Assembly (NCBI GenBank): GCA_020633315.1
Contig: JACKDV010000018.1
Location: 113,436 to 177,435, forward strand
Reading direction: 5' to 3'
Length of the DNA stretch: 64,000 bases
DNA from: Myxococcales bacterium
GTDB taxonomy: Bacteria > Myxococcota_A > Polyangia > Nannocystales > Nannocystaceae
Position 1 is the first letter of the stretch; the number at the start of each line of letters is the position of its first letter. Below, piece by piece: positions 10,212 through 18,676 of this stretch. The notes below the pieces were generated by a model, which was not told the DNA's origin, did not search any database, and was given only the letters and a program-made list of their open reading frames with translations. The position numbers and the translations under genes were made by a program.

Positions 10212-12275
10212 CTACAGCGGTCGCACGTAGATGCACCACTCGTTGAACACGCCGTCGTCGAGCGGGGTGTAGTCGTCGGTGACCTGTAGGGTCCAGTCCC
10301 CCGCCAGGGCCAGGCCGTCCATCGCGCTCAGCACCCCCTCCGGTCGGATGCTGCCCTCGATCGACACCGGGAGCTGGCAGTCCGGGGGACCGGCCGCCTC
10401 GTCGTTGAAGAACGCGAACACGTCGTCGCCCGCGATGCACTGGTCCGTGGTCAGCTCGACCATCGTCCCCGAGGCATCGTGCACCAGGAACACGTCGAGA
10501 TCGCTGGTGTAGGGGTGCGTCACGTCCAGGAACACGTCCACATCGGCCACCAGCCCCGGTCCCATCAGGGTGACGGTGGAGCTCACCGTGGCCATGACCG
10601 ACCCCACCGCGGCCCCGGGCGAGGCACACACCGCGATCACCTCGTTGGAGCACTCGTCGAGGTCCACCCCACAGCCGGGGAAGCTGCAGCTCAGCGAGCC
10701 GCCCACGAAGCCGAAGTCCTCGCAGCGCTGACCGGCGATCTCATTGGTGTCGCAGCTCTCCTCGGGGGCCGTGATCGCCGAGTCCCCGCACTGCGGACCC
10801 AGGCACCCCGTGGTGTCGAACAGGCAGGAGCCGTCACAGCCCAGGACCCCGCCGCCCAGCCAGCCCGTGTCCTCGCACACCGCCCCGTCGAGGCTCATGC
10901 CGTCGCACTGCTCCCCGTAGGTCACCAGCCCGTCGCCGCACATCGAGGGGTCGAGCACGTCGGTCTGCACGCGCACGCACCACTGGTCGAGGGTGCCCCC
11001 GTCGCCGAAGAACTGATCGGTGATCGTCAGCTCCCAGGTCCCGCCCGCGTCGGGCAGCCCCACCCAATGATCCAGGTTGCCCTCGGGCAGCACGTCGCCC
11101 TCCACCGCGATCGGCACCACGCAGTCGGGCGGCGCCGCGGCGTCCTGGTCGTAGGTCGCCGCGATGTCCTCGGCCGTGCCGCAGATCGAGTCCTGCAAGA
11201 CCTCGCTGGTGCCCGAGTCCAGGTGGTGCAGCTCGATGATCAGATCGCCCACGAAGGTATGGTTGGCCTCGAGGATCACGTCGAGGTCGGTCACGTAGCC
11301 GCCGCCGCCCGGGATCACGATGCTGTCGACCGTCGTCGTGTCGCCGTCGGGCCCGATCGGCAGCGCCGGCGTGGAGCAGAAGGTGTTGCAGCCGGTGGTG
11401 TCGAAGCTGCAGCTCGCGTCACAGGCCAGGGTGCCGCCCAGGAAGCCGAGCCCCGCGCAGTCCTGCCCGCCCAGGTCCATGCCGTCGCACGCCTCGGGGC
11501 CCCCGACCACCCCGTCGCCGCACGCGTAGCAGCCCGACACATCGTAGCCGCTGCAATCGAGGGCGCAGGCCAGCGTGCCCCCGTCGTAGCCCTGCAGCGC
11601 ACAGTCCTGTCCTCCCAGGTCCGCCCCGTCGCAGACCTCCGGGCCCCCGATCAGATCGTCGCCGCACGCGTAGCAGCCCGACACATCGTAGCTGCGACAG
11701 CCGGCTTCGCAGGCCAGCGTGCCCCCGTCGAAGCCCTGCAGCGCGCAGTCCTGGCCCCCCAGATCCGCGCCGTCGCAGACCTCTCGGCCACCGATCATCC
11801 CGTCGCCGCAGCTGGTCATCGTGCAGGCGTCGGTGTCGAAGCTGCAGTCGCTGGCGCAAGCCAGCGTGCCCCCGTCGTAGCCCTGCGACGCGCAGTCGGC
11901 CCCGCCCAGCTCCATGCCGTCGCACTCCTCCCCGTCGTCGATCACTCCGTCCCCGCAGATCGTGGCCGTGCACATCGAGGTGTCGAAGCTGCAATCGTCG
12001 GCGCAGGCCAGGGTGCCCGCCAGGTAGCCCTGCGACTCGCAGTCGGCTCCGCCCAGCTCCACGCCGTCGCAGTCCTCCCCGCCGTCGATCACCCCGTCAC
12101 CGCACTGGCCCCCCGTGCCCGTGGAGTCCGCCCCGTCCGAGCTCGAGTCCCCCGGCGGCGTGCCGGTGGTCGTCGGCTCGCCCGTGCTGCCGTCGGTGGG
12201 ATCGGGGACCTCCGGGATGTCATCGGCACACCCCGACGCCAGCGCCAGCCCCGTCATCGCCAGCACGCGGATCAT
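10212..12275 (-). CDS. Lipoprotein with Cys-rich repeats and two proprotein-convertase P-domains
   Basis: The product is about 687 residues from the ATG at 12275, giving the lipoprotein signal MIRVLAMTGLALASGC. In-frame ATG codons at 12332 and upstream lack this advantage. After a Ser/Thr linker come repeated cysteine modules of the form CGDGVIDGGEDCDGVELGG, then CxSQGYxGGTLACxxxCSFDTxxC. I count about six before the first P-domain and two more between the domains. The two P-domains share jelly-roll motifs: VTDLDVILEANHTFVGDL, then GTWELTITDQFFGDGGTL; and DVDVFLDVTHPYTSDL, then GDWTLQVTDDY. P-domains accompany subtilisin-like proteases, but no protease domain is present here. It is probably a surface adhesin or structural protein. 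The neighbouring module copies are highly similar at DNA level. Confidence 0.88.
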   Translation of the reverse strand: MIRVLAMTGLALASGCADDIPEVPDPTDGSTGEPTTTGTPPGDSSSDGADSTGTGGQCGDGVIDGGEDCDGVELGGADCESQGYLAGTLACADDCSFDTSMCTATICGDGVIDDGEECDGMELGGADCASQGYDGGTLACASDCSFDTDACTMTSCGDGMIGGREVCDGADLGGQDCALQGFDGGTLACEAGCRSYDVSGCYACGDDLIGGPEVCDGADLGGQDCALQGYDGGTLACALDCSGYDVSGCYACGDGVVGGPEACDGMDLGGQDCAGLGFLGGTLACDASCSFDTTGCNTFCSTPALPIGPDGDTTTVDSIVIPGGGGYVTDLDVILEANHTFVGDLIIELHHLDSGTSEVLQDSICGTAEDIAATYDQDAAAPPDCVVPIAVEGDVLPEGNLDHWVGLPDAGGTWELTITDQFFGDGGTLDQWCVRVQTDVLDPSMCGDGLVTYGEQCDGMSLDGAVCEDTGWLGGGVLGCDGSCLFDTTGCLGPQCGDSAITAPEESCDTNEIAGQRCEDFGFVGGSLSCSFPGCGVDLDECSNEVIAVCASPGAAVGSVMATVSSTVTLMGPGLVADVDVFLDVTHPYTSDLDVFLVHDASGTMVELTTDQCIAGDDVFAFFNDEAAGPPDCQLPVSIEGSIRPEGVLSAMDGLALAGDWTLQVTDDYTPLDDGVFNEWCIYVRPL

Positions 12276-12450
12276 CCAGCTCGGCGAGGGCAGCGAACGA
12301 AGGAGAGCGCGGGAGTCTCGATGAGTGGCCATACGGGCCCGATTGTCCGGGACGAGCTCCCGGGACCACAAGAGCGGGCGTCATCGTCGGGGATCGCCCG
12401 GAGCACGCACGATTTGCCGCTTGCCGTGATGGTTGCTACACGGCTCGTCG

Positions 12451-13170
12451 ATGCGCGGCCTGTTCGTCACCGGCACCGACACCGACGTGGGCAAGACCAC
12501 CGTGAGCCTCGCGCTGCTGCGAGCCGCGGCGCAGCGGGGCCTGAGCATCGCTGCCATGAAGGCAGTGGAGACCGGCTGCCGGCGCGAGGCCGACCAGCTC
12601 GTGCCCGCCGATGCGCTGCACCTGCGCGCCGCCTGCTGGCCCTCGAGCCCCCCGCCGATCGAGCTCGTCTGCCCCCATCGCTTCGAGCCCCCCGTGGCCC
12701 CGAGCGTGGCCGCCCGGGCGGCGGGGGAGCGCATCGACCTCGAGCGCATCGACCGAGCCCACGCCACGCTCGCCGGGAGCGACCCCGATCTGCTGCTCGT
12801 GGAGGGCGCGGGCGGCCTGCTCGTCCCCCTCGACGACGACGGCCTCACCATCGCCGACCTCGCCGCTCGCCTCGGTCACCCCCTGCTCGTGGTGGCCCGC
12901 GATCGCCTCGGCATGATCAGCCACACCCTGCTCACCCTCGAGGTCGCCGCCGCCCGGGGCCTGCCGGTGGCCGGGGTGATCCTCAACGTGGTCGACGAGC
13001 ACGAGCTGGTGCCCAGCAACCTCGACGAGCTGCTTCGCCACGCGCGGGTGCCCGTGCTCGGTCGGATGCCCGCGCTGCCCCGCCCCGATCCCACGGCCGC
13101 GCCGCAGCTCGGGGCGATCGCCGAGCGCTCGCTCGAGCTCGATCGCCTGCTCGGCCCCCGGGCTCAGTGA
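12451..13170 (+). CDS. bioD: Dethiobiotin synthetase
   Basis: BioD makes the ureido ring of dethiobiotin from 7,8-diaminopelargonate, CO2 and ATP, the step before biotin synthase. The 239-residue protein has the P-loop GTDTDVGKTT at 8-17, the substrate-binding MKAVETGC segment, VEGAGGLLVPL, and the C-terminal VVDEHEL/VPVLGRMP region, all usual for the family. I chose the ATG at 12451. A TTG at 12433 would add six residues. The gene stands alone here, divergent from a surface lipoprotein gene, and no other bio gene is in the window. A biotin-dependent carboxylase subunit is encoded at 39.5-41.1 kb. Confidence 0.93.
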   Translation: MRGLFVTGTDTDVGKTTVSLALLRAAAQRGLSIAAMKAVETGCRREADQLVPADALHLRAACWPSSPPPIELVCPHRFEPPVAPSVAARAAGERIDLERIDRAHATLAGSDPDLLLVEGAGGLLVPLDDDGLTIADLAARLGHPLLVVARDRLGMISHTLLTLEVAAARGLPVAGVILNVVDEHELVPSNLDELLRHARVPVLGRMPALPRPDPTAAPQLGAIAERSLELDRLLGPRAQ

Positions 13171-13580
13171 CCGACCGCGACCGGCAGCGACAGCTCGGTC
13201 AGGAACGGCGCGAGGTAGCGGCTCGCCTCGCGTCGCGAGCGATGCACCGCGGTGGGAAAGCGCGGCTGCCGGGCGCGGAGCACCAGCCGCATGCCGCCGC
13301 GCACCATCGCCGAGGGGATCGCCAGCCCGAACGCCACCACCTGGCGATCGAGTCGCTCGCCCTGCTCCTCGAACAGCGCCTGGAGGTGCTGCACCTCGTG
13401 CAGCTCCATGCCGTTCTTGTGGCTCAGATCACCGAGCAGGCAGAAGCGCTCGCCACGATCGAGCAGCTCGCCCAGCGCCACGTCGAGGCCTTCGAGCGAG
13501 TCCTTGGTGGGGTACGCGGTGGGCTTGAGTACCACCAACGGCCACGCCTCCGCATCGAGCTGTCCGGCGAACGCTGCCAT
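13164..13580 (-). CDS. Conserved-looking protein of unknown function
   Basis: A 138-residue soluble protein that I do not recognise. It alternates short strands and helices (WPLVVLKPTAYPT, RFCLLGDLSHKNGM, RQVVAFGLAIPSAMV, GGMRLVLRARQPRF). This pattern resembles single-domain alpha/beta proteins of the STAS or activator-of-PEP type, but no diagnostic motif was found. The ATG at 13580 is preferred over a TTG at 13622. Its 3' end overlaps the 3' end of bioD by seven bases, in convergent orientation. Confidence 0.6.
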   Translation of the reverse strand: MAAFAGQLDAEAWPLVVLKPTAYPTKDSLEGLDVALGELLDRGERFCLLGDLSHKNGMELHEVQHLQALFEEQGERLDRQVVAFGLAIPSAMVRGGMRLVLRARQPRFPTAVHRSRREASRYLAPFLTELSLPVAVGH

Positions 13581-13713
13581 GGGCACAAGGTAGCGCTCGG
13601 TCCACCCCGAGGAGGATCCCAAAACGTGCCACTCGTCCCTTCCTTGGCCGTCGCGATCGACTTTCCCGTGCTCGAGCCGACGTGAAGGACCCGCGCGATC
13701 GATCTCGCCCCAC

Positions 13714-14940
13714 CTACTCCAGATCGACCCACACCAGACGGTGATCGGAGGCGGTCACCAGCTCGGCTCCGTCCTCGCCCGGGGCGGGCCAGAACACACC
13801 CGAGCCCACCACCGTCAGCGTGGTCGAGGGCAGCACGTAGTCGATGCGGAGGTTGCCGGGCGCCCCGTCGCCGTCGGGGAAGTCCGCGGTGTCCTGGGCC
13901 GCGGGTCCGCGGTGCCGGGTGTTCGCGCCCCCGTCTCGCTTCGCCGCCGCCACGGCCCCCGTCGAGCTGGGCACCGGGGTGGCGGCGATCCGCGGGTGAT
14001 GGAGCAGCCACCGTCCCACCGGATCGCCCCGCGAGTCGCCGTCGTGGGGATCGGCGTTGAGGTCCCCCGCCAGCACGAAGCGAGCGCCCTGCGGGAGCAC
14101 CCGGGGCAGGCCCGGCGCGCCGTCGAGGAGCTGCGCCCACAGGCGGATCTCGTCGTGATTGCGTAGGCCGTTGCGATCCTCTGGCCCGTCGAACACCGGC
14201 GGCACCGGGTGGGAGACCAGCAGGTGCAAGCGCTCCTCGCCCGCCTCGATCGGCACCACGCAGTGGTTCTTGGACGACAGCGGCAGCCGCCGCAGTGCCG
14301 CCGGCGAGTACCAGTCGTGCGGGGCGGGGGTGCTCGCGTCGTCCGGCAGGTCGGCCCCGGCCACGTCGCGCCAGCGCAGGTCGCCGAAGCAGCGGATCCC
14401 GTCCACGTCGATCGGGTACCGAGACAGCACCACCATCCCGTACTGCCCCGGGAAGGCCCCGTAGCCCAGGGCATCACCGGGGCCGTCGCTCCGCCCGTCG
14501 TGATCGAGGTCGAGTCCCGAGGTCACGCCGGTGTTGGTGCTCGGCACGAAGCGATGTCGGTAGCGCAGCGGCTCCCCGCCGGCGGCCTGGGCCACGCCGA
14601 GGTAGTCGCGCTCGAGGATGGCGAGGGCCTCCGCGTCGCGGTCCACCTCGAGCAGCAGCACCACCTCGGGGCGCACGCGCTGGAGGATCGCCGCAATCGC
14701 GCGGGCCTGGGGATCGCGACCGCCCCTCAGCTCGCGACGGAGCTGGCCGCTCGACGAGCGAGAGAGCGCGGTATTGAAGGACGCCACGCGGATCACCGAG
14801 CGCGCCTCGGCGACGGCCGGCTCGTGCTCGAGCAGCTCCGGGGTCGAGGGCGAGCAGCCCAGGGTCATCGCCATCGCCACGACCGTCGCCCGCCCCCGAA
14901 GCCCACCTCGCGCGCTCTCTCCTCGCCCCATGCTCGCCAT
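13714..14940 (-). CDS. Endonuclease/exonuclease/phosphatase-family lipoprotein
   Basis: The 408-residue protein belongs to the EEP fold (DNase I, sphingomyelinase, synaptojanin relatives). The family motifs appear in order: VASFNTALS, the metal-binding glutamate in VVLLLEVDRD, HLLVSHPVPP, FVLAGDLNADPHD and the terminal ASDHRLVWVDL with the catalytic Asp-His pair. The N-terminus carries a lipoprotein-type signal (VVAMAMTLGC). The start at 14940 has GGAG eight bases upstream. Its likely place is the outer membrane or outside the cell. Substrate could be DNA, a phospholipid or another phosphodiester, and the sequence does not decide. It is divergent from a dehydrogenase gene with only 45 bases between. 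Confidence 0.9.
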   Translation of the reverse strand: MASMGRGESARGGLRGRATVVAMAMTLGCSPSTPELLEHEPAVAEARSVIRVASFNTALSRSSSGQLRRELRGGRDPQARAIAAILQRVRPEVVLLLEVDRDAEALAILERDYLGVAQAAGGEPLRYRHRFVPSTNTGVTSGLDLDHDGRSDGPGDALGYGAFPGQYGMVVLSRYPIDVDGIRCFGDLRWRDVAGADLPDDASTPAPHDWYSPAALRRLPLSSKNHCVVPIEAGEERLHLLVSHPVPPVFDGPEDRNGLRNHDEIRLWAQLLDGAPGLPRVLPQGARFVLAGDLNADPHDGDSRGDPVGRWLLHHPRIAATPVPSSTGAVAAAKRDGGANTRHRGPAAQDTADFPDGDGAPGNLRIDYVLPSTTLTVVGSGVFWPAPGEDGAELVTASDHRLVWVDLE

Positions 14941-14985
14941 ACTCTAGGCTCCACCCTTGCGTCCGCGAAGTGGTATGACCGGAGC

Positions 14986-15816
14986 ATGAAGCTCCCCTCA
15001 CGCCCTCGTGCGGTCGTGACCGGTGCCGCCAGCGGCTTCGGCCGGGCCATCGCCCTGCGCCTCGCCTCTCGCCGGGCTCGCCTCGTGCTCACCGACGTGG
15101 ACGAGGCCGGTCTCGAGGAGACCGCGGCCCGGGCCCGGGACGAGGGCGCCCAGGTCCAGATCCTGCGCTGCGACGTCCGCGAGGCCGAGCAGGTCGAGGC
15201 CATGGCCCAGCGCGCCGACGAGACCTACGGCGGCACCGACCTGCTGGTCAACAACGCCGGCGTCGCCGCGGCGGGCCCCGTGGGCGAGGTCCCGCTCGCG
15301 GACTGGCGCTGGCAGCTCGACGTCAACCTATGGGGCGTGATCGTGGGCTGCCATGCCTTCGTCCCCCGCATGAAGGCCCAGGGCTCGGGTCACATCCTCA
15401 ACATGGCCTCCAGCGCCGGCCTGGCCTGCGCCCCCCTGATGGCGCCCTACAACGTCTCCAAGGCCGGCGTCATCGCCCTCAGCGAGACCCTCTACGGGGA
15501 GCTCCAGGGCACTGGCATCGGCGTGAGCGTGCTGTGCCCCACCTTCTTTCGCACCAACATCTACGACGGTGCACGCTTCTCCGATCCCCAGCTCTACGAC
15601 ACCACCAAGCGGCTCGTCACCCAGGCGAGCTGGGATGCCGATCAGATCGCCGACCATGCGCTCGACGGCGTGGAGCGGGGTGAGCTGTTCATCATCCCGC
15701 AGGCCGACGGGCGGGCGCTGTGGCGAGCCAAGCGAATCTTCGGGGCCGACTTCCACCGCTGGCTAGGCAGGATCTCGCGCTCGCCCCGGCTGATGCGACT
15801 GCTGTCCCGCGGGTAG
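14986..15816 (+). CDS. Short-chain dehydrogenase/reductase
   Basis: A classical SDR of 276 residues. It has the dinucleotide-binding TGAASGFGRAIAL, an aspartate after the second strand (LTDVDEAG) that can favour NAD, NNAG, the catalytic serine in NMASSAG and the YNVSK dyad. The C-terminal part (FRTNIYDGARF, FIIPQADGRALWRAKRIFG) is longer than in minimal SDRs and resembles the SDR group often annotated as acetoin or retinol dehydrogenase-like. The substrate cannot be read from sequence. The ATG at 14986 follows a close GGAG. It is the last intact gene before the decayed region starting near 15.9 kb. Confidence 0.9.
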   Translation: MKLPSRPRAVVTGAASGFGRAIALRLASRRARLVLTDVDEAGLEETAARARDEGAQVQILRCDVREAEQVEAMAQRADETYGGTDLLVNNAGVAAAGPVGEVPLADWRWQLDVNLWGVIVGCHAFVPRMKAQGSGHILNMASSAGLACAPLMAPYNVSKAGVIALSETLYGELQGTGIGVSVLCPTFFRTNIYDGARFSDPQLYDTTKRLVTQASWDADQIADHALDGVERGELFIIPQADGRALWRAKRIFGADFHRWLGRISRSPRLMRLLSRG

Positions 15817-15927
15817 TCCCGCCGGGCGTGGGGGCCGCTCGCGAGCGAGCACTTGGTGTGCGCTCTCGGGGGCGGTGGGCGATGACGAACGCCATCACCT
15901 CTTGGCAGACCTCCTCGGCATGCCGGA

Positions 15928-16348
15928 TTACGGCCTTCGCCTCGAGAACGACGGAACATGGAGATTGCAGCCGAAGTGCAAGACCTCTACCTCCCAGCCG
16001 CTCGAGTGGCCATGCGTCGTCACGAACCCACTTTTCATCAGCTCATGGTCGACCGCGGTTCCGCGTTGTCCAAGAGGACGTCGTCGATCGAGATGCCCGG
16101 AGCCGCCTCAGCTTTCCGGCCGTGTCCGCGGTCTTCATGAACTCCATGCAGCAGCCTCTACGATCACGTCCGGTGGAGTAGTCCTCCAGGAGTTGTCCCA
16201 TCCCCTTCTCGGGGTACCTCACTCCGTCCCATATCTTGCACTCTCCAAGGTACCGAAGAGGACGCCCGTTCGGATGCCTCACGGTGAGATCCACATGGCC
16301 ATTGGTGTGTTCCTCTGCCGTCGCGGGAATCGACGCCGCCCTCAGCTC
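15928..16348 (-). pseudogene. Remnant of a PD-(D/E)XK-like nuclease domain
   Basis: One minus-strand frame reads HVDLTVRHPNG, RYLGECKIWDGV, then GMGQLLEDYSTGRD and CCMEFMK, ending in stop at about 16043. A conserved-looking segment (VDHELMKSGFVTTHGH, then GWEVEVLHFGCNLHVPS) continues in another frame to about 15928. The aspartate in VDLTV followed by ECK fits a PD-(D/E)XK nuclease core. At least one frameshift and no clear start codon mark it as broken. It lies directly after the brxD remnant on the same strand. The nuclease assignment rests only on the D..ECK pattern. Confidence 0.55.
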
Positions 16349-16765
16349 GCCAAGAGGAGCTTCGAGGCATCGGTGATCTTGGCGCGGTGGCGCTGCGGGT
16401 GCTGGCTAGGGTACTCGTCCCGCAGCCGGGTGGCCACCGCTATCAGGCGATCCCGCCCGAAGGGCTCGAGCTGCAGCTGGGGCTGGCGCTGGCTGGCGAA
16501 GCCGCCGTGGGTGGTGAATTTGATGCGATCGTGTGGCGGGGGCAGGCTGGCCACGCCCTGGCGCGAGTCGAAGAACTCGGGGGTGCCGGTCACCGGCCGC
16601 AGCAGGCGCGGGAAGTCCCCGGCGGCGTCGACGAGCTGTCGCAGGCCATTGAGCGATTTCTGGCGCGAGTCGCTACGAGTGCGCAGGATCGTCTCGGCCT
16701 CCGTCGATGACGATCATCAGGCCGCGGTAGTCGGCGGCGTGGACGATCTCGACGATCCCCCGCAG
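16342..16765 (-). pseudogene. brxD: brxD-like BREX ATPase fragment (DUF2791), frameshifted
   Basis: The segment reads LRGIVEIVHAADYRGLMIVID, then after a one-base shift EAETILRTRSDSRQKSLNGL, RQLVDAAGDFPRLLRPVTGT and PEFFDSRQGVASLPPP, ending ITDASKLLLAS. This matches the central part of BrxD (DUF2791) ATPases, where Walker B (hhhhDEAET) is followed by RxKSLNGLRQLVD and a TGTPxFFD sensor. The N-terminal half with Walker A and the C-terminal part are absent. A single extra base around 16699-16706 breaks the frame exactly at Walker B. The family assignment is from motif memory. The fragment is joined directly to a brxE-like fragment. Confidence 0.7.
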
Positions 16766-17111
16766 GTAGCACCTCGGTCGGGGGGAGGCCGCGGCCCTTG
16801 TGCTCGCGCAGCCGATCGCCGAGGAGCTCGTCCAGCGGCAGCCCCAGGTGGAACAGCGACACGAGCTGATCCGGGCTTGCGTCTCGCGTACGGCTCCTCC
16901 CATCCACCCGTCGTGCAGCCTCGAGGGCAACCTGGAGCACGGCCCACGCGCCAGTCCGTGGGGTGAGCTGCTCCATCAGCGCCAGGCCCCCGTACTTGCT
17001 CACCATGTCCGTGTCCCACCATCGAAGCCGAGGCTCGTCGTCTCCGCTCTCGCCCGCCCACGCCACGGCGAGCTGGACTGTGAGGATGGCGTCGAGCTGC
17101 TCGTGGTCCAT
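16766..17111 (-). pseudogene. brxE: brxE-like BREX protein fragment
   Basis: An open frame begins MDHEQLDAILTVQLAVAWAG and continues RLRWWDTDMVSKYGGLALM, LTPRTGAWAVLQVALEAARR and LFHLGLPLDELLGDRLREHK. This resembles BrxE proteins, small components of BREX types such as type 6. About 115 residues are recognisable, most of the expected length. The frame then runs into Arg-rich nonsense where the brxD-like fragment begins in another frame. The junction suggests one large deletion that removed the genes between brxE and the end of brxD. Confidence 0.6.
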
Positions 17112-17394
17112 TCGTAGGCGCCCGACACTAGCAGGTCGACCGAGGTGGTCACCCTGCCACCAGCTCGAGCATCTTCCTTCCCCGAGATATCAGAGCCCCG
17201 GGACTCCATGCGGCCCGATCCCACAGAGCGGAAACGGCGCAACATCGGTCTGGTGGATCACGACGTGCTCGCGGTGCTCGAGCTCGGCCCAGACGATCCC
17301 TTCACCCTCTTTCCCGATGAGGGTGCGGGTGGCGAGGGAAATTGCCCAGCGACTCGTAGCACGTCGAGCCGAACGAGCCGCGCCCATGACCCGC

Positions 17395-18213
17395 TCAGCT
17401 CGTAGCGCTCGTCGCCGCCTCGGTCGCGACCTGGGCTGCCGCGCGCCGACGAGCCGCTCGGCTGCGACGCTCGTAGGTCGAGGTCGCCTCGCGGACGATC
17501 TGCGGGTGGTGGCGGAACACGAAGCGGGCCGCCCGGCGGACCCGGGCCACCTCGTCGGTGAGCAGCGTGGCCAAGCGATTGCGCCACTGCAGGGCCTCGC
17601 GCGCCTGTACGGCGGCCTCGCTGGGGCCCCGGGCCGAGCGCTCACGGAGGGCGTCGGCGAGGCTCGCCGCCTCGTCGATGAGCGCCCCGTCGAAGTCGCC
17701 GAAGCCGTGCAGCTCATCGCGATAGTGCGCGGCCAGGCCCGCGTAGTCGGCCAGGGCGGCCGCGAGGGCGTCGGTGCTGCTGGTGTCATCGTTGGCCCGA
17801 CGCACTCGCAGTAGCTGCACATCGCGCTCGTCCTCCACGCCATCGTCGAACAGGAAGTCGAGCGCCGCGGTGAGCTCCGAGAGCACGAAGCGGCCACGCG
17901 CGAGGTCCTCGTCCCCCTCGGGGGCCGAGGCCGCGAGCTGATAGTCGGTCTGGGCCGCCTGCACCTCGTCGACGAGGGCCAGGAGCCGGTCGGCGGTGCT
18001 CGGCGGCAGGCGATCGTGGCCGATGCTGCTCAGGCCCGGACGCAGCAGGGTCTTGGTCTTGGGGGCGCGCTCCTCCTCGTAGTAGCGCTCGAAGAAGCGA
18101 GCCACGTCCACCGCCTCGCCCACCAGCACGTGGAAGGGCAGGCGGAGCGCGACCCGATCGGGGTCGAGAGCACGGGCCTCGGCATGCAGGATCTCCATCG
18201 ACGATTTCGACAT
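17395..18213 (-). CDS. Helical protein of unknown function
   Basis: A 272-residue, almost entirely helical protein with an Ala/Arg-rich tail (SRAARRRAAAQVA). The ATG at 18213 has an excellent GGAGGT eight bases upstream, which fixes the start. Charged heptad-like stretches (LLALVDEVQAAQTDY, LADALRERSARGPSEAAVQ) suggest coiled coil or helical bundle. There is no signal peptide, membrane helix or catalytic motif. I do not recognise a named family, but the style is familiar from orphan proteins of Nannocystis-type genomes. It sits between the BREX remnant and an orphan gene, inside the accessory patch. Confidence 0.75.
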   Translation of the reverse strand: MSKSSMEILHAEARALDPDRVALRLPFHVLVGEAVDVARFFERYYEEERAPKTKTLLRPGLSSIGHDRLPPSTADRLLALVDEVQAAQTDYQLAASAPEGDEDLARGRFVLSELTAALDFLFDDGVEDERDVQLLRVRRANDDTSSTDALAAALADYAGLAAHYRDELHGFGDFDGALIDEAASLADALRERSARGPSEAAVQAREALQWRNRLATLLTDEVARVRRAARFVFRHHPQIVREATSTYERRSRAARRRAAAQVATEAATSATS

Positions 18214-18676
18214 TCGCAGTGACCTCCACTCGCTCGAGACGATGCACGATGAACCGTCGCGAACGTTGGGCAGCGTACGGGGCGAGCGCGGAGCGGCAAG
18301 GTGAATGTGGCGCGAGGGGCAGTGCCGATTCGGGAGGGTGATCGAAGGTTGCCCGCAGGGGGCGAGGTGGGATCGGGGAGTCCCGCATCCGCGGCGGTGA
18401 CCGAGGGCACGGACCCGCGAGGACGCGGTACGGACCGAGGAGACGGCAGCACGGACCCGCGAAACGGCAGCACGGACCGGCAGGGAGGCTTCACGGACAT
18501 CGGGAGATCGACCAAGGAGGCCGGGACGGGGATCCGGTGTCCGGGACGCGGGATCTGGTGTCCGGGACGCGGGATCTGGTGTCCGGGACGCGGGATCTGG
18601 TGTCCGGTCAGCTCGTAGGAGCGCCGAGCACCGCCGTTGGCTGCAGCGCGCCCTGGTGCACGCGACACTGTGCACC
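18214..18676. other. Non-coding stretch with tandem and dispersed repeats
   Basis: This 463-base gap separates divergent genes. It holds the promoter side of the helical-protein gene near 18214-18300. Bases 18420-18482 contain an imperfect repeat around the core GCAGCACGGACC, and a 21-bp tandem array follows. No convincing reading frame was found. Confidence 0.6.
18536..18607 (+). repeat. 21-bp tandem repeat, three full copies plus a partial
   Basis: Units at 18536-18556, 18557-18577 and 18578-18598 are identical, and a partial copy (GGTGTCCGG) follows to 18607. Each unit contains the core GTCCGGGACGCGGGAT. The array lies about 70 bases upstream of the ATG at 18677. Copies are contiguous, so this is not a CRISPR array. 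It could be a variable-number repeat or a protein-binding array. Confidence 0.95.

Noticed and set aside
13620..13632. TGGCACG element upstream of the unknown gene at 13164-13580
   Set aside because: The -12 GC is missing (GA at that position).
10479..13685. Plus-strand frame of over 1000 codons across the P-domain gene and bioD
   Set aside because: Both underlying genes have specific motifs; this frame is His/Val/Ala-rich shadow.
17190..17370. Minus-strand fragment reading GKEGEGIVWAELEHREHVVI
   Set aside because: It looks protein-like but is short, has no start and matches no family I know. Kept out of the feature list.
18536..18607. CRISPR array
   Set aside because: Copies are contiguous with no spacers, and no cas genes are nearby.
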